Notes: a model not told the origin generated them from the letters alone. Positions 48,033 through 58,990 are shown, counted from the stretch's first letter. The stretch: DNA of 64,000 bases from Ypsolopha sequella (GCA_934047225.1 OW204000.1:10434001-10498000), one strand, 5' to 3'. Translations and numbers: made by a program.

Positions 48033-49192
48033 TATATCGGACGAAGCATCACATGTGTGTTCTTTCTATACACTTTCCAAAAAAAAAATCTGATCACAGA
48101 CGAAAGGATAGATTGCAGACTTGTGGAGACACGGTATGATAAATCCTCAAAATAGGATAAACTTAGAATATTATTCTAAGAGGATAAATAAATTATGATC
48201 AAATTGAGGTGGATGAACTAGTACTTACAGACTTACAGACCACGATTATTTAGCAGATCCAGTTAAATGAACAAAATATTCCAAAACCATTATTGCTTAT
48301 ATTGCTGGTTTAGTTGTAAGGAAAACAACAAAAATCGTAAAGTGTGAAAATTTCTTAATATTATTGTTAAATAAAGGGTCAAAATGTAAATTTAAGTTGA
48401 TTAAAAAAAAGATAAAGGTGGTTTGTGCTACCCCGCAGATGATGTTGTAGATGTTTGCAAAATAGCCGAAAAAATATTTAGATATGTTGTGGCCCAATAT
48501 GGATCAAAGATACTCGAAACACATAATTTGTTGGTGATATTGATTCACAAATATTTAAAAATATGTTAAAGAAAAGACTTTTCACGAGCATGGACTGCAT
48601 TTTGATCATTGTCCGTTGGATGATCACAAAACTCTTTTACTGAAATCAGTTTTGAGTAAGTATTTGCAAACATAATTACTTTCAGAACCTGAATTTTCAG
48701 TACAAAATATGTTTGATAGGCTTACCTTATTTCGTAATCAATAATTATCATAATTATTGATATTAAAGAATCATGGATAAGTTTTTAAGTTTACGTAAGT
48801 AAATAAAATAAATCAAAATAAAATTGAAATCTATTATTTCAGATAACTTAAGATCCATAGCATGTTAAGAAGACTTGACAGTAGGTTGGAAACAGAAAAA
48901 AAAATGTTTTATGTTTTGTATAATAAATTTTCATTATAACTTCATCATTTAAGTTACACAATTCTAAAAGGTTTACATCTTTAGCCGCGCAGTTCACTAC
49001 TCTGGTTAAACATTGCGTTCAACTATTGAGCAAAGCATCCTTTATCATTTAATTAGCAAACACAGGACGGCTACATATATTTTTCAATTTCAGAAATTAA
49101 TTATGGTTATAAGTAATTGGAAAAGACAATCTTTGTTCAATACATATGTTCAATGTGTACAGAATTTTTGGCAAAGGTCGTATTACCTATAC
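48033..49192. other. Intergenic DNA, nothing recognised
   Basis: AT-rich, with only short frames lacking domains on either strand. Confidence 0.5.
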
Positions 49193-50702
49193 CGTAGAGC
49201 GAGTAAAACTATAGAGCAAGGGACAGCGTCACCGGTTTTGTTTTGGTGAAAGTATGTATGTTAGTGTGTGTAAAAGTTACCAGAGTAAAAGTGAATTCCC
49301 AAGAAATGAAAGTATACACACTTATTTAATATTAAACGGCTGCCAAAAATAAGAGGCATTATGCATTTAACGCGTGTTTTTTATGTGAACACCATCATTT
49401 ATGTTACCTGTACTTAGTTAAAAACTAAGAATTTTGTAACCAGACCGAATAATGACCTGTATTGAAAACTGCATGCTAAAATAAATTACCTTTATGTTTC
49501 TCTTATACTGTTATTAATCATGAAACTTTTTTTCTGGGTAAGTATCACTGTATCCATTATGCTTGAAAGGTAACAAATTCAAAGGTAAAATTTTTTGAGT
49601 TTCCAAATATCTCTTAATTAGATATAAGTACTTACTTGAATGAATAGGAGTTGAGCATCTTTTTTATTGAAATTGTCCAATGAAGTGCAGAAAAAAAAGT
49701 TCGCAAGGAATATACTTTTGTTGTCAATCAAATACGGACTTCCTCATAGTGAAGCTTCAACGGGAGAGTTCGAGGCTGCATGTCAAAGATTCTTTGCCTA
49801 ACCCAAATGAAAAAGCAATTCAAACAATAGATAGGTACTTTAATATAGTAACTTACCATGTTGTAAAATGTAAAATATGCTGTCGGAGTGATATAATTAG
49901 TCACAACATAACTCTCAATCTCAATTACTGTTATTCCGATTGTTTTTTTTTTTTACTTAGGTGGTAAGTTCAAATTTTATCTACCTAACGAGCACAAAAA
50001 TAAGTGAACGCAGCAGAGTAGTACGTCATCGTACTTCGCTAGTCTTTTATTTCAGTGTATATGGATAGGGATTTTTAACATAGCTACAAATGGCAACACT
50101 TTCAGACTCGTTACTGTTGAGGTTAGGAATGTAAATTGCTTATTATAGCCGATTCTGAAGGCTTTAATTTTAGTTTTAGTGCTATCAAAACTAAATTTTC
50201 CAAAGTAATTTAACTTCTAATTCTAATTCGGCTACATTATCTTGTTTATTTAGGGGATATTATACTTTATTTTACAAATTATCTTAATTAAATAAAAGTA
50301 AATATAATAAAACACGCAATTTCATACATTGGAATACATTAAGTACTTACCTATGGAATGAAACACCGGGCATAGCACGTTCCCCACGATTTTTGCAGCC
50401 TAGAACACTGCAACTCACCATAATTGTTTTTTTTCGAAACGCTTTACACGTGAACTTTGTCAATATACGTATATTTATTGAAAATAAGGAACTAAAACTT
50501 GCAAAATTAAATAATTGCTTAGATCTTGTTGTTTATCAGCCACCATTAACCTCACTGACTGTTGGTGGCAGACAAAACAAATAGGTTACACTTTTCCATC
50601 ATAGTCTATCTCGCTCTTTCCGACGATCACTGCATATGTTGGTTTCATTTTTATTTTGTATGTGTGAGCTGTGACTTGCTCTATAGGTTTACTCGCTCTA
50701 CG
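49193..50702. mobile_element. Candidate 1.5-kb TIR element
   Basis: CGTAGAGCGAGTAAAACTAT...AGCAAG at 49193-49220 has its inverse at 50675-50702 with one mismatch over 28 bp. The interior is AT-rich with no transposase. The target duplication is unclear (CTATAC occurs near both sides). Confidence 0.5.
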
Positions 50703-51482
50703 ATCTATACAATCCATGACAGATAATGCACGTCCGATCGGTCGATTAATCGGTACTTAAGTTAACATCTTATTTATCATGCATAAATTATTATAAATAT
50801 ATATATTTAATAATGGCCACGTTCGGGTCAGTATAATAGACATATAGTATACAAATAATAATAAATTTGAAGAACAACTAAGTCGTTATAATATTATAAC
50901 TTCTAAAATCGAACATTCATACTGAAATCATGTCACGTATAATTAAAAATTACAGTACTTCCAAGGATGTAATGCGCATAGAAATTTAAAGCCGAGTGAC
51001 CGGACGTACCATGTGACCTTATTGTTGATTGTATAAAAGTATAAGAAAATACGAACTTTGCCGAACAGTGGCGAAGATTTGTATGCTCATTATATGCTTG
51101 GGAGTACTGTTAATATTTTACAAGCATGTATAAATCGTACGTTATTTAATTTTTCCTTATTTTTTGAGAAAAGTTCTTTCAAATAGCAACATTTTACACA
51201 CAAATTGAAAAATAATAAATTTAATTTGAGTTTAAAGAGTTAACAAAAAAAAAATATATATACATATATTCATTTGTGTGCGTTATCTCTGTCTCATACC
51301 CAGTTACACAGTCCCACACTCTATGGGTTCCTCTCTCTACGGGTCAGGCCAATGACACCGTTTGAAAACACACCAATCACAGAGCGAAAGAGAGAGACAA
51401 ACTATGGCTTATCGACTAATCAAAACTATGTACATGAAAAACGGTGACGTGTATATACGAGCCTGTCTACCTACGGTATGAG
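50703..51482. other. Intergenic DNA, nothing recognised
   Basis: AT-rich sequence with no supported coding region on either strand. Confidence 0.5.
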
Positions 51483-52018
51483 CCGTTTTTGGTGTTCTGT
51501 ACCCAAAGGGTAACCAACGGGACCATATCTTAAGCCGGCGCTGGCATGTGTACACTTATTTGAACACTCGAGTGGACACACTGTGTGGCACGAGACTTTG
51601 TCTATGTGTTCCAAGGTTTGTACACAGATTTGCACTTTGCCGAGCGGTATCGGTTTTTTAGCGCACATCAAAGGAATGTGTTCAAATAAGTGCGTAGCCT
51701 GCCACACTATTTGGCCTATTTGCAAAGACCAGTTGCGCGAGCGCTGTTGTACGGAACGGTTGTGTGAGAAACTACGTGTTTGATCGTTCAAAATGGACAA
51801 ACATCCATTCACGCCTTCTTCTCGGACGTTTCGATATATTTTGTTGCAGATGTAAAAAATAATTACATGCACATAAATAATATAAGCACACTGCGTCTAC
51901 GAAATCGTCGTCCATCTCCTTTGTTGTCTACCAGCATACTTCTTCTTCTTCTTGGTGGGCTCGGTTTCCGCACCTAGTCTCTTACTTGGACCTTTGTGCG
52001 TGGAAAGTGTGGAGCTGG

Positions 52019-55000
52019 CTATTCCAGCCAGCCCAGCTCTCGCCAGAATCCCAAGAGGCGGCCTAGGTCGCCACAGGATTGGCGAAGCGTCCCCGGTTCA
52101 CCGAGGATCTTAGCCCGATGTGTGCTGACGCCTACGCAGTCTATCGTCACGTGGGTCGGCGTTTCTTCGGTCTCCATACAAGCTCTGCATAGAGGACTGT
52201 CTGTCAGACCTATATTATAGAAATGTCTGTTGAGGTTACAATGTCCCGTAATTAGCCCTACCATCATGCGAAGGTTCAGCCTATTGAGACGAAGTAGTTT
52301 CTTTGTCAGGCGACGGTCCACGGTTGGTAGAACCGCTTTCGTCTGTCTACAAGTTGTCATACTTGCCCATCGCTCAGCATGTTGAGAGCTGGTTCTCTCA
52401 CGCAGCCAGGTTCGTATCTGGTTAAAGGGCAAGGGAGCCAGTGGCTCAGCACCTACCGGTTCCATTTTTGCACCTTCCTTTGCCAGTTCATCTGCCGCGT
52501 CATTGCCCAGCGATCCGCTGTGTCCTTTTATCCACTGGAGGGTGACTTTATTGTGTCGACTTACCTCTTCCAGTTGATTTAGACACTGTAGTATTAGCCC
52601 AGAGTTAACAATAGTCTTGCTTAGGGCTCGTAGTACCGCCGTGCTGTCAGAAAGTATACGAATGTTGAGGCCTTTAACTTCCCTTCTGAGCACCGCGCTT
52701 GTGGCCAGGATAATTCCTACGCATTCCGCTTGGAAAATCGTGTTGTGCTTACCCAAGGCTGTTGACCTGTGAATGTTAAGTTCAGCTGAGTACGCTCCGA
52801 CCCCAGTACCCACCTTTGTTTTGGATCCATCCGTATATATCCTTACCTCATGGATATTAGAGTGATCTGCTGTTTCCTCAAATAGTTGGACGTTGTACTG
52901 TCTATTAAAGACATGCTTTTTAGGTATTCTGTCACACGGTGCGTCCATCATGGGTTGGTGGGACACGGCCAACCCAAGAATGCGCGTGTGTGGTGCCCTG
53001 TCATCGCTTTTCCACTGTCCAGCCGCCCTGAGTCTGAACGCTGCAACCGCCGCCTCCTGTTGTATAAACAGGTGTAGCGGTGGGACGTCCAAGATGGTCT
53101 CAAGGGCCGCGGATGCCGTGGTTCGCATGCAGCTTGTGGTAAGCATGCAAGCATGCCTTTGAAATTTTTCCAGGTCTTTCTGTACATACCCGGCGTCCGT
53201 CCTAGGCCACCAGACGACGGCACCGTACGAGACCATTGGTCTTATCACTGCTTTGTATAGCCATAGCATTATGTTTGGGCGTAGTCCCCATTTTTTGCCC
53301 ATCATGCGTTTGCACTGCCATAGTGCTATGGTTCCCTTTTTCAGTTTGTTGTTCATGTGTTTTGTCCAATTCAACTTGTTGTCAAGTATCATTCCTAGGT
53401 ATTTGACTTCAGTTGATATGGTTAGTTCAGTGCCGAAAAGTTTCGGTAGTCTCATGTTCGCCAGTTTTCTCTTATTGGTGAACAGGACTAACTCGGTTTT
53501 TTTCGGATTCACTGTTAGTTGGTACTCTTCGCACCATTTTTCAACGACTTTGAAAGCACTCTGCATTAACTCGCAGAGTGTTCCTTCGAATTTCCCATTG
53601 ATGAGAATAGCAAGGTCGTCGGCATAGCCTATCGTGTGATAGCACCTCTCGTTGAGGCGTCGGATTAGATCGTCTGCCACGATGTTCCAGAGCAGCGGTG
53701 ATAGGACGCCTCCTTGTGGGCAGCCTTTGGCAACCACAGCTCTGGTAGTGCCATTCACATTTAGTTGCACAGCTCTCAGCTTAAGCATGTTGTCTATCCA
53801 CCCGCGTAGTGTTGGTTCGACATCATACTTGAGAAGGGCATGGTTGATGTTTGTGAATCTAGTTTTGTCAAAGGCACCCTCGATATCGATAAAGGCGCCT
53901 AGCGTTGATTTTTTTGTATTTAGAGCGCTCTCGATTCTTTTCACTACGCTATGCAGAGCCGACTCCGTTGATTTACCCGAACTGTAGGCGTGTTGGTTCG
54001 GGTGTAACGTTTTCTTCTTTAGAGCTCCATCTCTGATATGCCTGTCGCATAGCCTTTCGAGGGTCTTAAGAAGAAAGGATGTAAGACTGATGGGTCTGAA
54101 GGCTTTTGCTTCAGTGTAATCACTTCTACCTGGTTTGGGCAAGAAAATGACTTTGACTTCCCTCCAGTCGTACGGTATGTAGCTGTGTGCAAGACATGCT
54201 TTCAGGATGTCTGCCAGCGGCTCTGCTAGGTACTCAATTCCCCATCTTAAAAGACCGGGGAATATGCCATCCAGCCCTGCCGATTTAAAAGGAAGGAAGC
54301 TGTTGACGGCCCAGGTGGTCTTGTCAATATCGACCACAGTCCCGGCTGTTTTCCAGTCCTGCTCATTTGGTATTCTACTTGTTGTTTCCTCCCAGTTGCA
54401 TTCGTCTGAGATGCTGCAACCTGGGAAGTGCGTCTGAAGTAGTACTTCACAGGTCTCGTTGTCTGTGTTAGTATAGGTGTTGTCTTGTTTCTTAAGCGAG
54501 CCTAGGTTGCGATCTTGGTCTTTCGATAGGACCTGGCGTACCCTGGCAGCTTCGTTGTTTGATTCGATGTTCTCACAGAAACGGCGCCAGGATTCGCATC
54601 TCCTAATCCTGATACGCTTTTTATAGAATGATTGGGCTTTTCTGTACTCGTCCCAATCTACCTCGTTTCTGGTGTTCATGGCTCTGTTGAATAAGCGCCT
54701 GGACTTATGCCGGAGCCGTTCGAGTTCAGGTCCCCACCAGTGACATTTCGAATTTTCGGAAGATTGCGTCACTAGTGGGCAGGCATTTTGGTAACATGTG
54801 TTAATGCTTTTTGTTAGTATTTTAACATTGGCCTCAATGTTGCTAGCTGATGTCCTCATATCCTGAAAGTTCATCTTCCGCAGTTCTTCTTTCAGAAGAC
54901 CCTTGTACCTTGCGATGTTCGTTTTCCTCGGGTTACGTCTAGGTAGGGGTCTTTCTGCGTGGACACCTAGTTTGTAGCAGATTCGCCTGTGGTCCGAGAA

Positions 55001-55783
55001 AGAAGGCTCCTCAGACACATGCCATTCGGTAACTAGCTTTGCGGCCGTCTCCGTGGCTAGGGTGATGTCTACTATTGTTTGAAATCTGGAGGTAACAAAA
55101 GTTGGTTTAGAGCCCTTGTTAAGGACCGTAAGATTAGTCGAGAAAAGATAAGATACTAGGTCCTCACCTCTCTTGTTGGGAGTCTCGCTGCCCCAGATGG
55201 GGTGGTGACAGTTAGAGTCTGCTGACACGATCAAGTCCAGGCCACTTTGCTCGCAGTGCTGTATCAGGTCTACTAGCTCCCTAGTGGGCACCTCCTCGTC
55301 ACCAGGAAGGTAGGCAGACGCCAGCACCACGGTTGCCCTGTCTCCCCCACAGGCCTGAACTTCGAGCCTGATTGTCGTCAGATCTCTGGAACAGAACTGT
55401 GTTAGAGGCACGGCATTCAAGTGGCGTGGGACGTAAATGCATGTCCGTGGGCTTTGCACGGAGGTGTTAAGATATAACTTACCTCCGATATTGCCAAGGC
55501 CACATATTCTATCAGCCCTGATCCACGGTTCCTGGATCAGGGCGATAGTTTGTTTGTTAACCTCCAGCACGCGGCGCAGAGTGGCTACTGCCACCTGCTT
55601 GTGCTGGAGGTTCGTTTGTATGACGTTAGTCGGAGGAGAGGCGGGGAGAGGATAATCGAACTTCGAAATCCACTGAGTCCCCGTCCGTCTCCCTATCCGA
55701 AACGCCTTCGTCTTGGCGGTGTCCTTCGGAGGGTTGCAGTTCCACTTCCATCCTGCCACTGCTCCCCTCCGTCGGCACCTCAC
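52019..55783 (-). CDS. LINE ORF2: endonuclease, reverse transcriptase, RNase H
   Basis: It is an unbroken frame of 1254 residues. The apurinic-type endonuclease spans about 54-271 (QEPW at 84-87, SADSNCHHPIWGS near 187-199, FSDHR near 262-266). The reverse transcriptase spans about 498-860 (KSAGLDG, FRPISLTSFLLKTLERL, FIDIEGAFD, GCPQGGVLSPLLW, YADD at 720-723). RNase H spans about 980-1105, with D985, E1020, D1046, H1088 and D1095 in YTDGSK, QAE, LSDSTA, KGHSG and GNDAADELA. A C-terminal Cys/His motif (CRACMETEETPTHVTIDC) probably binds nucleic acid. It nicks target DNA and copies its RNA there. All catalytic residues appear intact. The first ATG lies inside the end of ORF1; upstream codons may also be used. 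Confidence 0.95.
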   Translation of the reverse strand: MRCRRRGAVAGWKWNCNPPKDTAKTKAFRIGRRTGTQWISKFDYPLPASPPTNVIQTNLQHKQVAVATLRRVLEVNKQTIALIQEPWIRADRICGLGNIGGKLYLNTSVQSPRTCIYVPRHLNAVPLTQFCSRDLTTIRLEVQACGGDRATVVLASAYLPGDEEVPTRELVDLIQHCEQSGLDLIVSADSNCHHPIWGSETPNKRGEDLVSYLFSTNLTVLNKGSKPTFVTSRFQTIVDITLATETAAKLVTEWHVSEEPSFSDHRRICYKLGVHAERPLPRRNPRKTNIARYKGLLKEELRKMNFQDMRTSASNIEANVKILTKSINTCYQNACPLVTQSSENSKCHWWGPELERLRHKSRRLFNRAMNTRNEVDWDEYRKAQSFYKKRIRIRRCESWRRFCENIESNNEAARVRQVLSKDQDRNLGSLKKQDNTYTNTDNETCEVLLQTHFPGCSISDECNWEETTSRIPNEQDWKTAGTVVDIDKTTWAVNSFLPFKSAGLDGIFPGLLRWGIEYLAEPLADILKACLAHSYIPYDWREVKVIFLPKPGRSDYTEAKAFRPISLTSFLLKTLERLCDRHIRDGALKKKTLHPNQHAYSSGKSTESALHSVVKRIESALNTKKSTLGAFIDIEGAFDKTRFTNINHALLKYDVEPTLRGWIDNMLKLRAVQLNVNGTTRAVVAKGCPQGGVLSPLLWNIVADDLIRRLNERCYHTIGYADDLAILINGKFEGTLCELMQSAFKVVEKWCEEYQLTVNPKKTELVLFTNKRKLANMRLPKLFGTELTISTEVKYLGMILDNKLNWTKHMNNKLKKGTIALWQCKRMMGKKWGLRPNIMLWLYKAVIRPMVSYGAVVWWPRTDAGYVQKDLEKFQRHACMLTTSCMRTTASAALETILDVPPLHLFIQQEAAVAAFRLRAAGQWKSDDRAPHTRILGLAVSHQPMMDAPCDRIPKKHVFNRQYNVQLFEETADHSNIHEVRIYTDGSKTKVGTGVGAYSAELNIHRSTALGKHNTIFQAECVGIILATSAVLRREVKGLNIRILSDSTAVLRALSKTIVNSGLILQCLNQLEEVSRHNKVTLQWIKGHSGSLGNDAADELAKEGAKMEPVGAEPLAPLPFNQIRTWLRERTSSQHAERWASMTTCRQTKAVLPTVDRRLTKKLLRLNRLNLRMMVGLITGHCNLNRHFYNIGLTDSPLCRACMETEETPTHVTIDCVGVSTHRAKILGEPGTLRQSCGDLGRLLGFWRELGWLE

Positions 55784-57317
55784 CCTGTTGAGCGGCTACG
55801 GTGGTGGTCTGACGCACGGGTTCCTCCGACCCTTTGCTGGGGTCGGGAATAGGGTCTGCCTCCGTAGCCACTGGCGCTGACGATTCTTCGGGAGCGGTAT
55901 CTTGCAAACCTCTCGGACCGAAGAATCTGACATACACCGAGCCTAACCCGAAGGTGACGCGGCGGTCTCTTGCCATCAGAGCCGGTATTTCCGACCGAGG
56001 TATACCCAGGCTTAAAAATATACCGGGTCTCTCGGCCGGAGCCGTGTGCACTTCCATGTTATACATGGACCAGCTGTCAACTTTTAGCCATTTTTTATTT
56101 TGCATGGCCAGCCAGGTCTGTATTTCGGAAGGCGTTTTATCCGTCACCTCAGGAATAAACATCCCACATTTTACTTTGGGTGTTAGCTCCTTTAGGCTGA
56201 CGACCTCATAGCTCGTACCTGGGTACGGCGGCTTCAGCGTCGCTACGGTGCGTTTCAGCTAGGCCAGAGACCCGTCATCCTCGCACCATAGTTTGAGGAC
56301 GCCTGCATTCCAGCTAGGGCGTCCCGGGAACGACGGTACATCCATGATGTTTGAGCTGGCAGCCTCTGAGCAGATTTCTCCTACTTTCGTTAGGAGTTCT
56401 GTCTGAAGCTGCCGAGCTGCTTCCTCCGAAAGGTCATGACTGGGGCTGATCCTGACCGCCACGCACAGATGCGACTGCATGGCTTCTGCGTATGACGATG
56501 CAGAATCTTTGCCCTGGTCTACCCTGACTCGTTTGGCGTCGCTCCTTGGAGAGACGGTGTCATCAAGACGGTCCTGGCGTCGGCGCTTTGCCAAACGTGG
56601 CTCATTGGGCCTTCCAGGTGCCGTCTCATGGCCATCTCCAGGGGCGCCATCCCGAGCCTTATGGAAGACCGGCTTGCCCTTCTGCCCTTTACGGCCCACT
56701 TCTCTGGCTGGCATGGCCTTGTTGGCCTCGCCGTGGCTAGAGGCGGTGCTAGTGGGACCAGGGAAGCCTTGCTTTTTACCCTGTGACTGGGCAGCCTTCT
56801 CACTGAATGGCTTTGGTTTCCCCGTGCCTCCACCCGGCCGCCCGGACCCAGCGAGTCCCGCCTTGGGCTTGTTGTCCCTTGACGAGAAGTCAGCTGAGGC
56901 CTGGGCCTGCTGTGTGGAGCCCCGGGGAGGGGCCATAAGCGCACTCGTTCCAGGTGTCAAGTCAGCGGGTGTTGCTGAGGCATCTCTGGTCTGTTGCTGT
57001 GTTTTGTTACTGTCAGTTGCTTCCCGGTCGCGCTTAGCGCGCCTCCAGCGATTCCGCCTGTTATTGCGGCCTGACTGCTGTACGGGTTGGTTGCCCTGTT
57101 GGCTAACGGACCCTTGTTGTTGTTGGCCTCCGGCTACAACGTTGCCACGTTGTTTGCCTTTCGGCTGTTTGGGTTTTTTGGTTTTATTGGAGACCATCTG
57201 CCATGAGCTTACAAAGCTTTGTGGCTGTATGGCCTCTGCTAGAGCGCTAAGGTCTAGCGCTTTAGACGGTGGTTTGCTGGCACCGCTGTCAGTTTTTGTG
57301 TTTTTCCCGTTTTCCAT
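55626..57317 (-). CDS. LINE ORF1 (nucleocapsid-like), interrupted by one TAG
   Basis: The frame from 57317 runs 352 codons to a TAG at 56261-56259, then stays open in the same frame to 55626 (563 codons in all apart from the stop). The N-terminal half is Gln/Gly/Lys-rich and basic (RNNRRNRWRRAKRDRE, RLAKRRRQDRLDD), suited to RNA binding. Around the stop lies a folded domain resembling the DUF4780-type segment in some insect LINE ORF1 proteins (VAVRISPSHDLSEEAARQL, MDVPSFPGRPSWNAGVLKLW, then GIFLSLGIPRSEIPALM). The C-terminus is acidic and Pro-rich. No CCHC knuckle is seen. The single stop is either a fresh nonsense change or a read-through site; I favour the former. Confidence 0.8.
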
Positions 57318-58110
57318 TTTTTTATAGGCCGTTAAAATTCATCTCTACGAGTCCCCACCCACCTTGGAGCCCACAACGTTGGGGGAATCACCCTATGATG
57401 ACACCAGGAAATCCTCGCAGAGATATAGGCCCCCTGTCCAAAAACCTGCCTAGGTGGGATAGACCTAGGAGCCTTGCAGGTTTGACGTAGCGGAGTTGTA
57501 TACGAGACGGATGAGCATAAGAATGCACCAGCTAGCTGGGCTAAGTGTGCGGCTGCAAGAGACCTGGGATGGATCAATCGCTCACCGCACACCCCGTACA
57601 CTGCCGTCTGCATACCCCTCCGCCCAGGAGCCTCGCCCGTCTCAGCTTAGTCCGCCGAGGCCGGGGTATTCCGATTACCACACGGCTTGCTACACCGTGG
57701 GCGCCGTTTGTGGTGGTACGCTGGACCAAAGAGGGCGTGTTGCCGCAAACGAACTCTGACCCGGAACGTAATTGGCTCAACCCTCCAGGCTACCTTTGCA
57801 CCACCTGCGGCGTTCTACTGCGCACGGAATGAAACATTGTAGCCTCTACACCTGAAAGATGTAGGGGCTGCAACGTAGCGCAGGAGTCTCGGCCTCCGGG
57901 TCATGTGAGGGGTGCGGCCCTGCACCCGTTTGTGTTGTTGATACAGTGTTTGTGTAGTGTTTATGTCTGGCTGTAAATGTTTGTGAGGGTTATTGTAAGG
58001 AGTTTATGTTGTGTCGGCTTGATCCTTTGGCCTAACCAACAGGCAGACTCATTCCCTGTTGGAGGTACAGCCAGTGCCTCAGTTTGTTCGGGCGCATGGC
58101 TGTGAGTGGA

Positions 58111-58145
58111 CATTCTGGCACCAGTGTTTGGTTGGTGCCAGAATG
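58111..58145. promoter_or_regulatory. Perfect 13-bp hairpin in LINE 5' UTR
   Basis: CATTCTGGCACCA and its exact complement TGGTGCCAGAATG flank a 9-nt loop. It lies about 270 bp from the LINE 5' end. Possible RNA structure; role unknown. Confidence 0.6.
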
Positions 58146-58990
58146 CTCACGGGTCGGCCCTCCTCCTTTCAGGCTGAGGCTATACAGATATTGATTGTCC
58201 CCCGGGTGAAAGAGGTAGACCCATGGTATATGGGAGTACCCCCTCCCTCCGGGGTGCATCACCCTACATAGCCTCACCCTTAACCGGGCTTGGGACCGGC
58301 ACCATACTGGCCCTTGTAGGCCTACATCTGGCTGCTGGCACAAGGGAGAGAAAGCGTGCAGAAGAAAGAACAAAGCAGCAGTGCAAAGCATACAAAAGCA
58401 AGCATCGAGGCGGAGTTCTACCAGCATACTGTGGAGAAAAGAGTTTGCGAAGCATGTGTGGCAGGTACGCCAAATGTGTGTACAAAGTCGTCGAAGAAGT
58501 GTGCAAATAAGTGGACACATGTCTGGCGCCGGCATTAGACTCCACTGTCCGTCTGTCACCAGGCTGTATCTCATGAACCGTGATAGTTAGACAGTTGAAT
58601 TACTAAAAAACAGAATAAAATAAATATTTAAGGGGGTTCCCATACAACAGACATGTTTTTTTGCTGTTTTTATAGATAATGGTACGAAACTCTTCGTGCA
58701 CTAGTCCGACTAGCACTTGGCCGGTTTTACTAAGCCAGTTTTGTACAGCTGATATTGTACGACCCTGTTATTCAAGTACATGGCATCAAAAACGGGTTAT
58801 ACAAAACGGGTCGTGCATAACTGACCGTACATACTCGGCCGTGCAAAACAGGAACCGTGTCAGCTGTCAAATCAACCATTTCACAAAATTGCGTCAACAA
58901 ATCGAAAATTCCTGAAAAATTCCAAGGCTTTTGCGGATTCTGCGTTTTTCTTGTACCAGTTTGTTTCATGTTCTAATTTAGTGTATCAAA

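Larger units (their letters stand above)
51941..58416 (-). mobile_element. Full-length LOA-like LINE, about 6.5 kb
   Basis: It is flanked by an identical 14-bp direct repeat TCTACCAGCATACT (51927-51940 and 58417-58430), the target-site duplication. On the minus strand it has a ~1.1-kb 5' UTR, ORF1, overlapping ORF2, a short 3' UTR, and a tail of four AAG units (51941-51952 on the plus strand as TTC repeats). An endonuclease, reverse transcriptase and RNase H in ORF2 place it in the RNase H-bearing I-type group; LOA is the most likely clade. The exact duplication and intact ORF2 suggest recent insertion. Confidence 0.88.
51533..58534. mobile_element. TIR element of about 0.5 kb, split by a LINE
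   Basis: The left end AGCCGGCGCTGGCATGTGTA and the right end (inverse TGCCGGCGCCAGACATGTGT) are imperfect inverted repeats flanked by TTA on both sides (51530-51532, 58535-58537). Without the LINE and its target duplication the element is about 512 bp. TTA plus its size suggest a PIF/Harbinger-type non-autonomous element. Internal GTGTTCAAATAAGTG (51678-51692) is the exact inverse of a subterminal motif at 51553-51567. Confidence 0.7.
51483..58728 (+). repeat. Common lepidopteran repeat, split by nested insertions
   Basis: The left part (51483-51532) reads GTTCTGTACCCAAAGGGTAA...GGGACCATATCTTA. The right part (from 58535) resumes TTAGACTCCACTGTCCGTCT, then CAGGCTGTATCTCATGAACC and ends CTAGCACTTGGCCGGTTTT. 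In other Lepidoptera these pieces are contiguous (recalled, not searched), so the ~7 kb between is inserted. Confidence 0.75.

Noticed and set aside
51583..51783. Cys-rich short ORF (MCSKVCTQICTL...MCSNKCVACH)
   Set aside because: It looks like a small secreted Cys-rich peptide, but it is the inside of the TTA inverted-repeat element, uses a non-ATG start, and repeats with the subterminal motifs.
56479..57327. 282-codon plus-strand ORF
   Set aside because: Antisense shadow of LINE ORF1, GC-rich and low in stops; no domain seen.
58032..58574. 180-codon minus-strand ORF at the LINE 5' end
   Set aside because: It runs through the target duplication and past the LINE boundary, so it is not an element gene; composition looks random.
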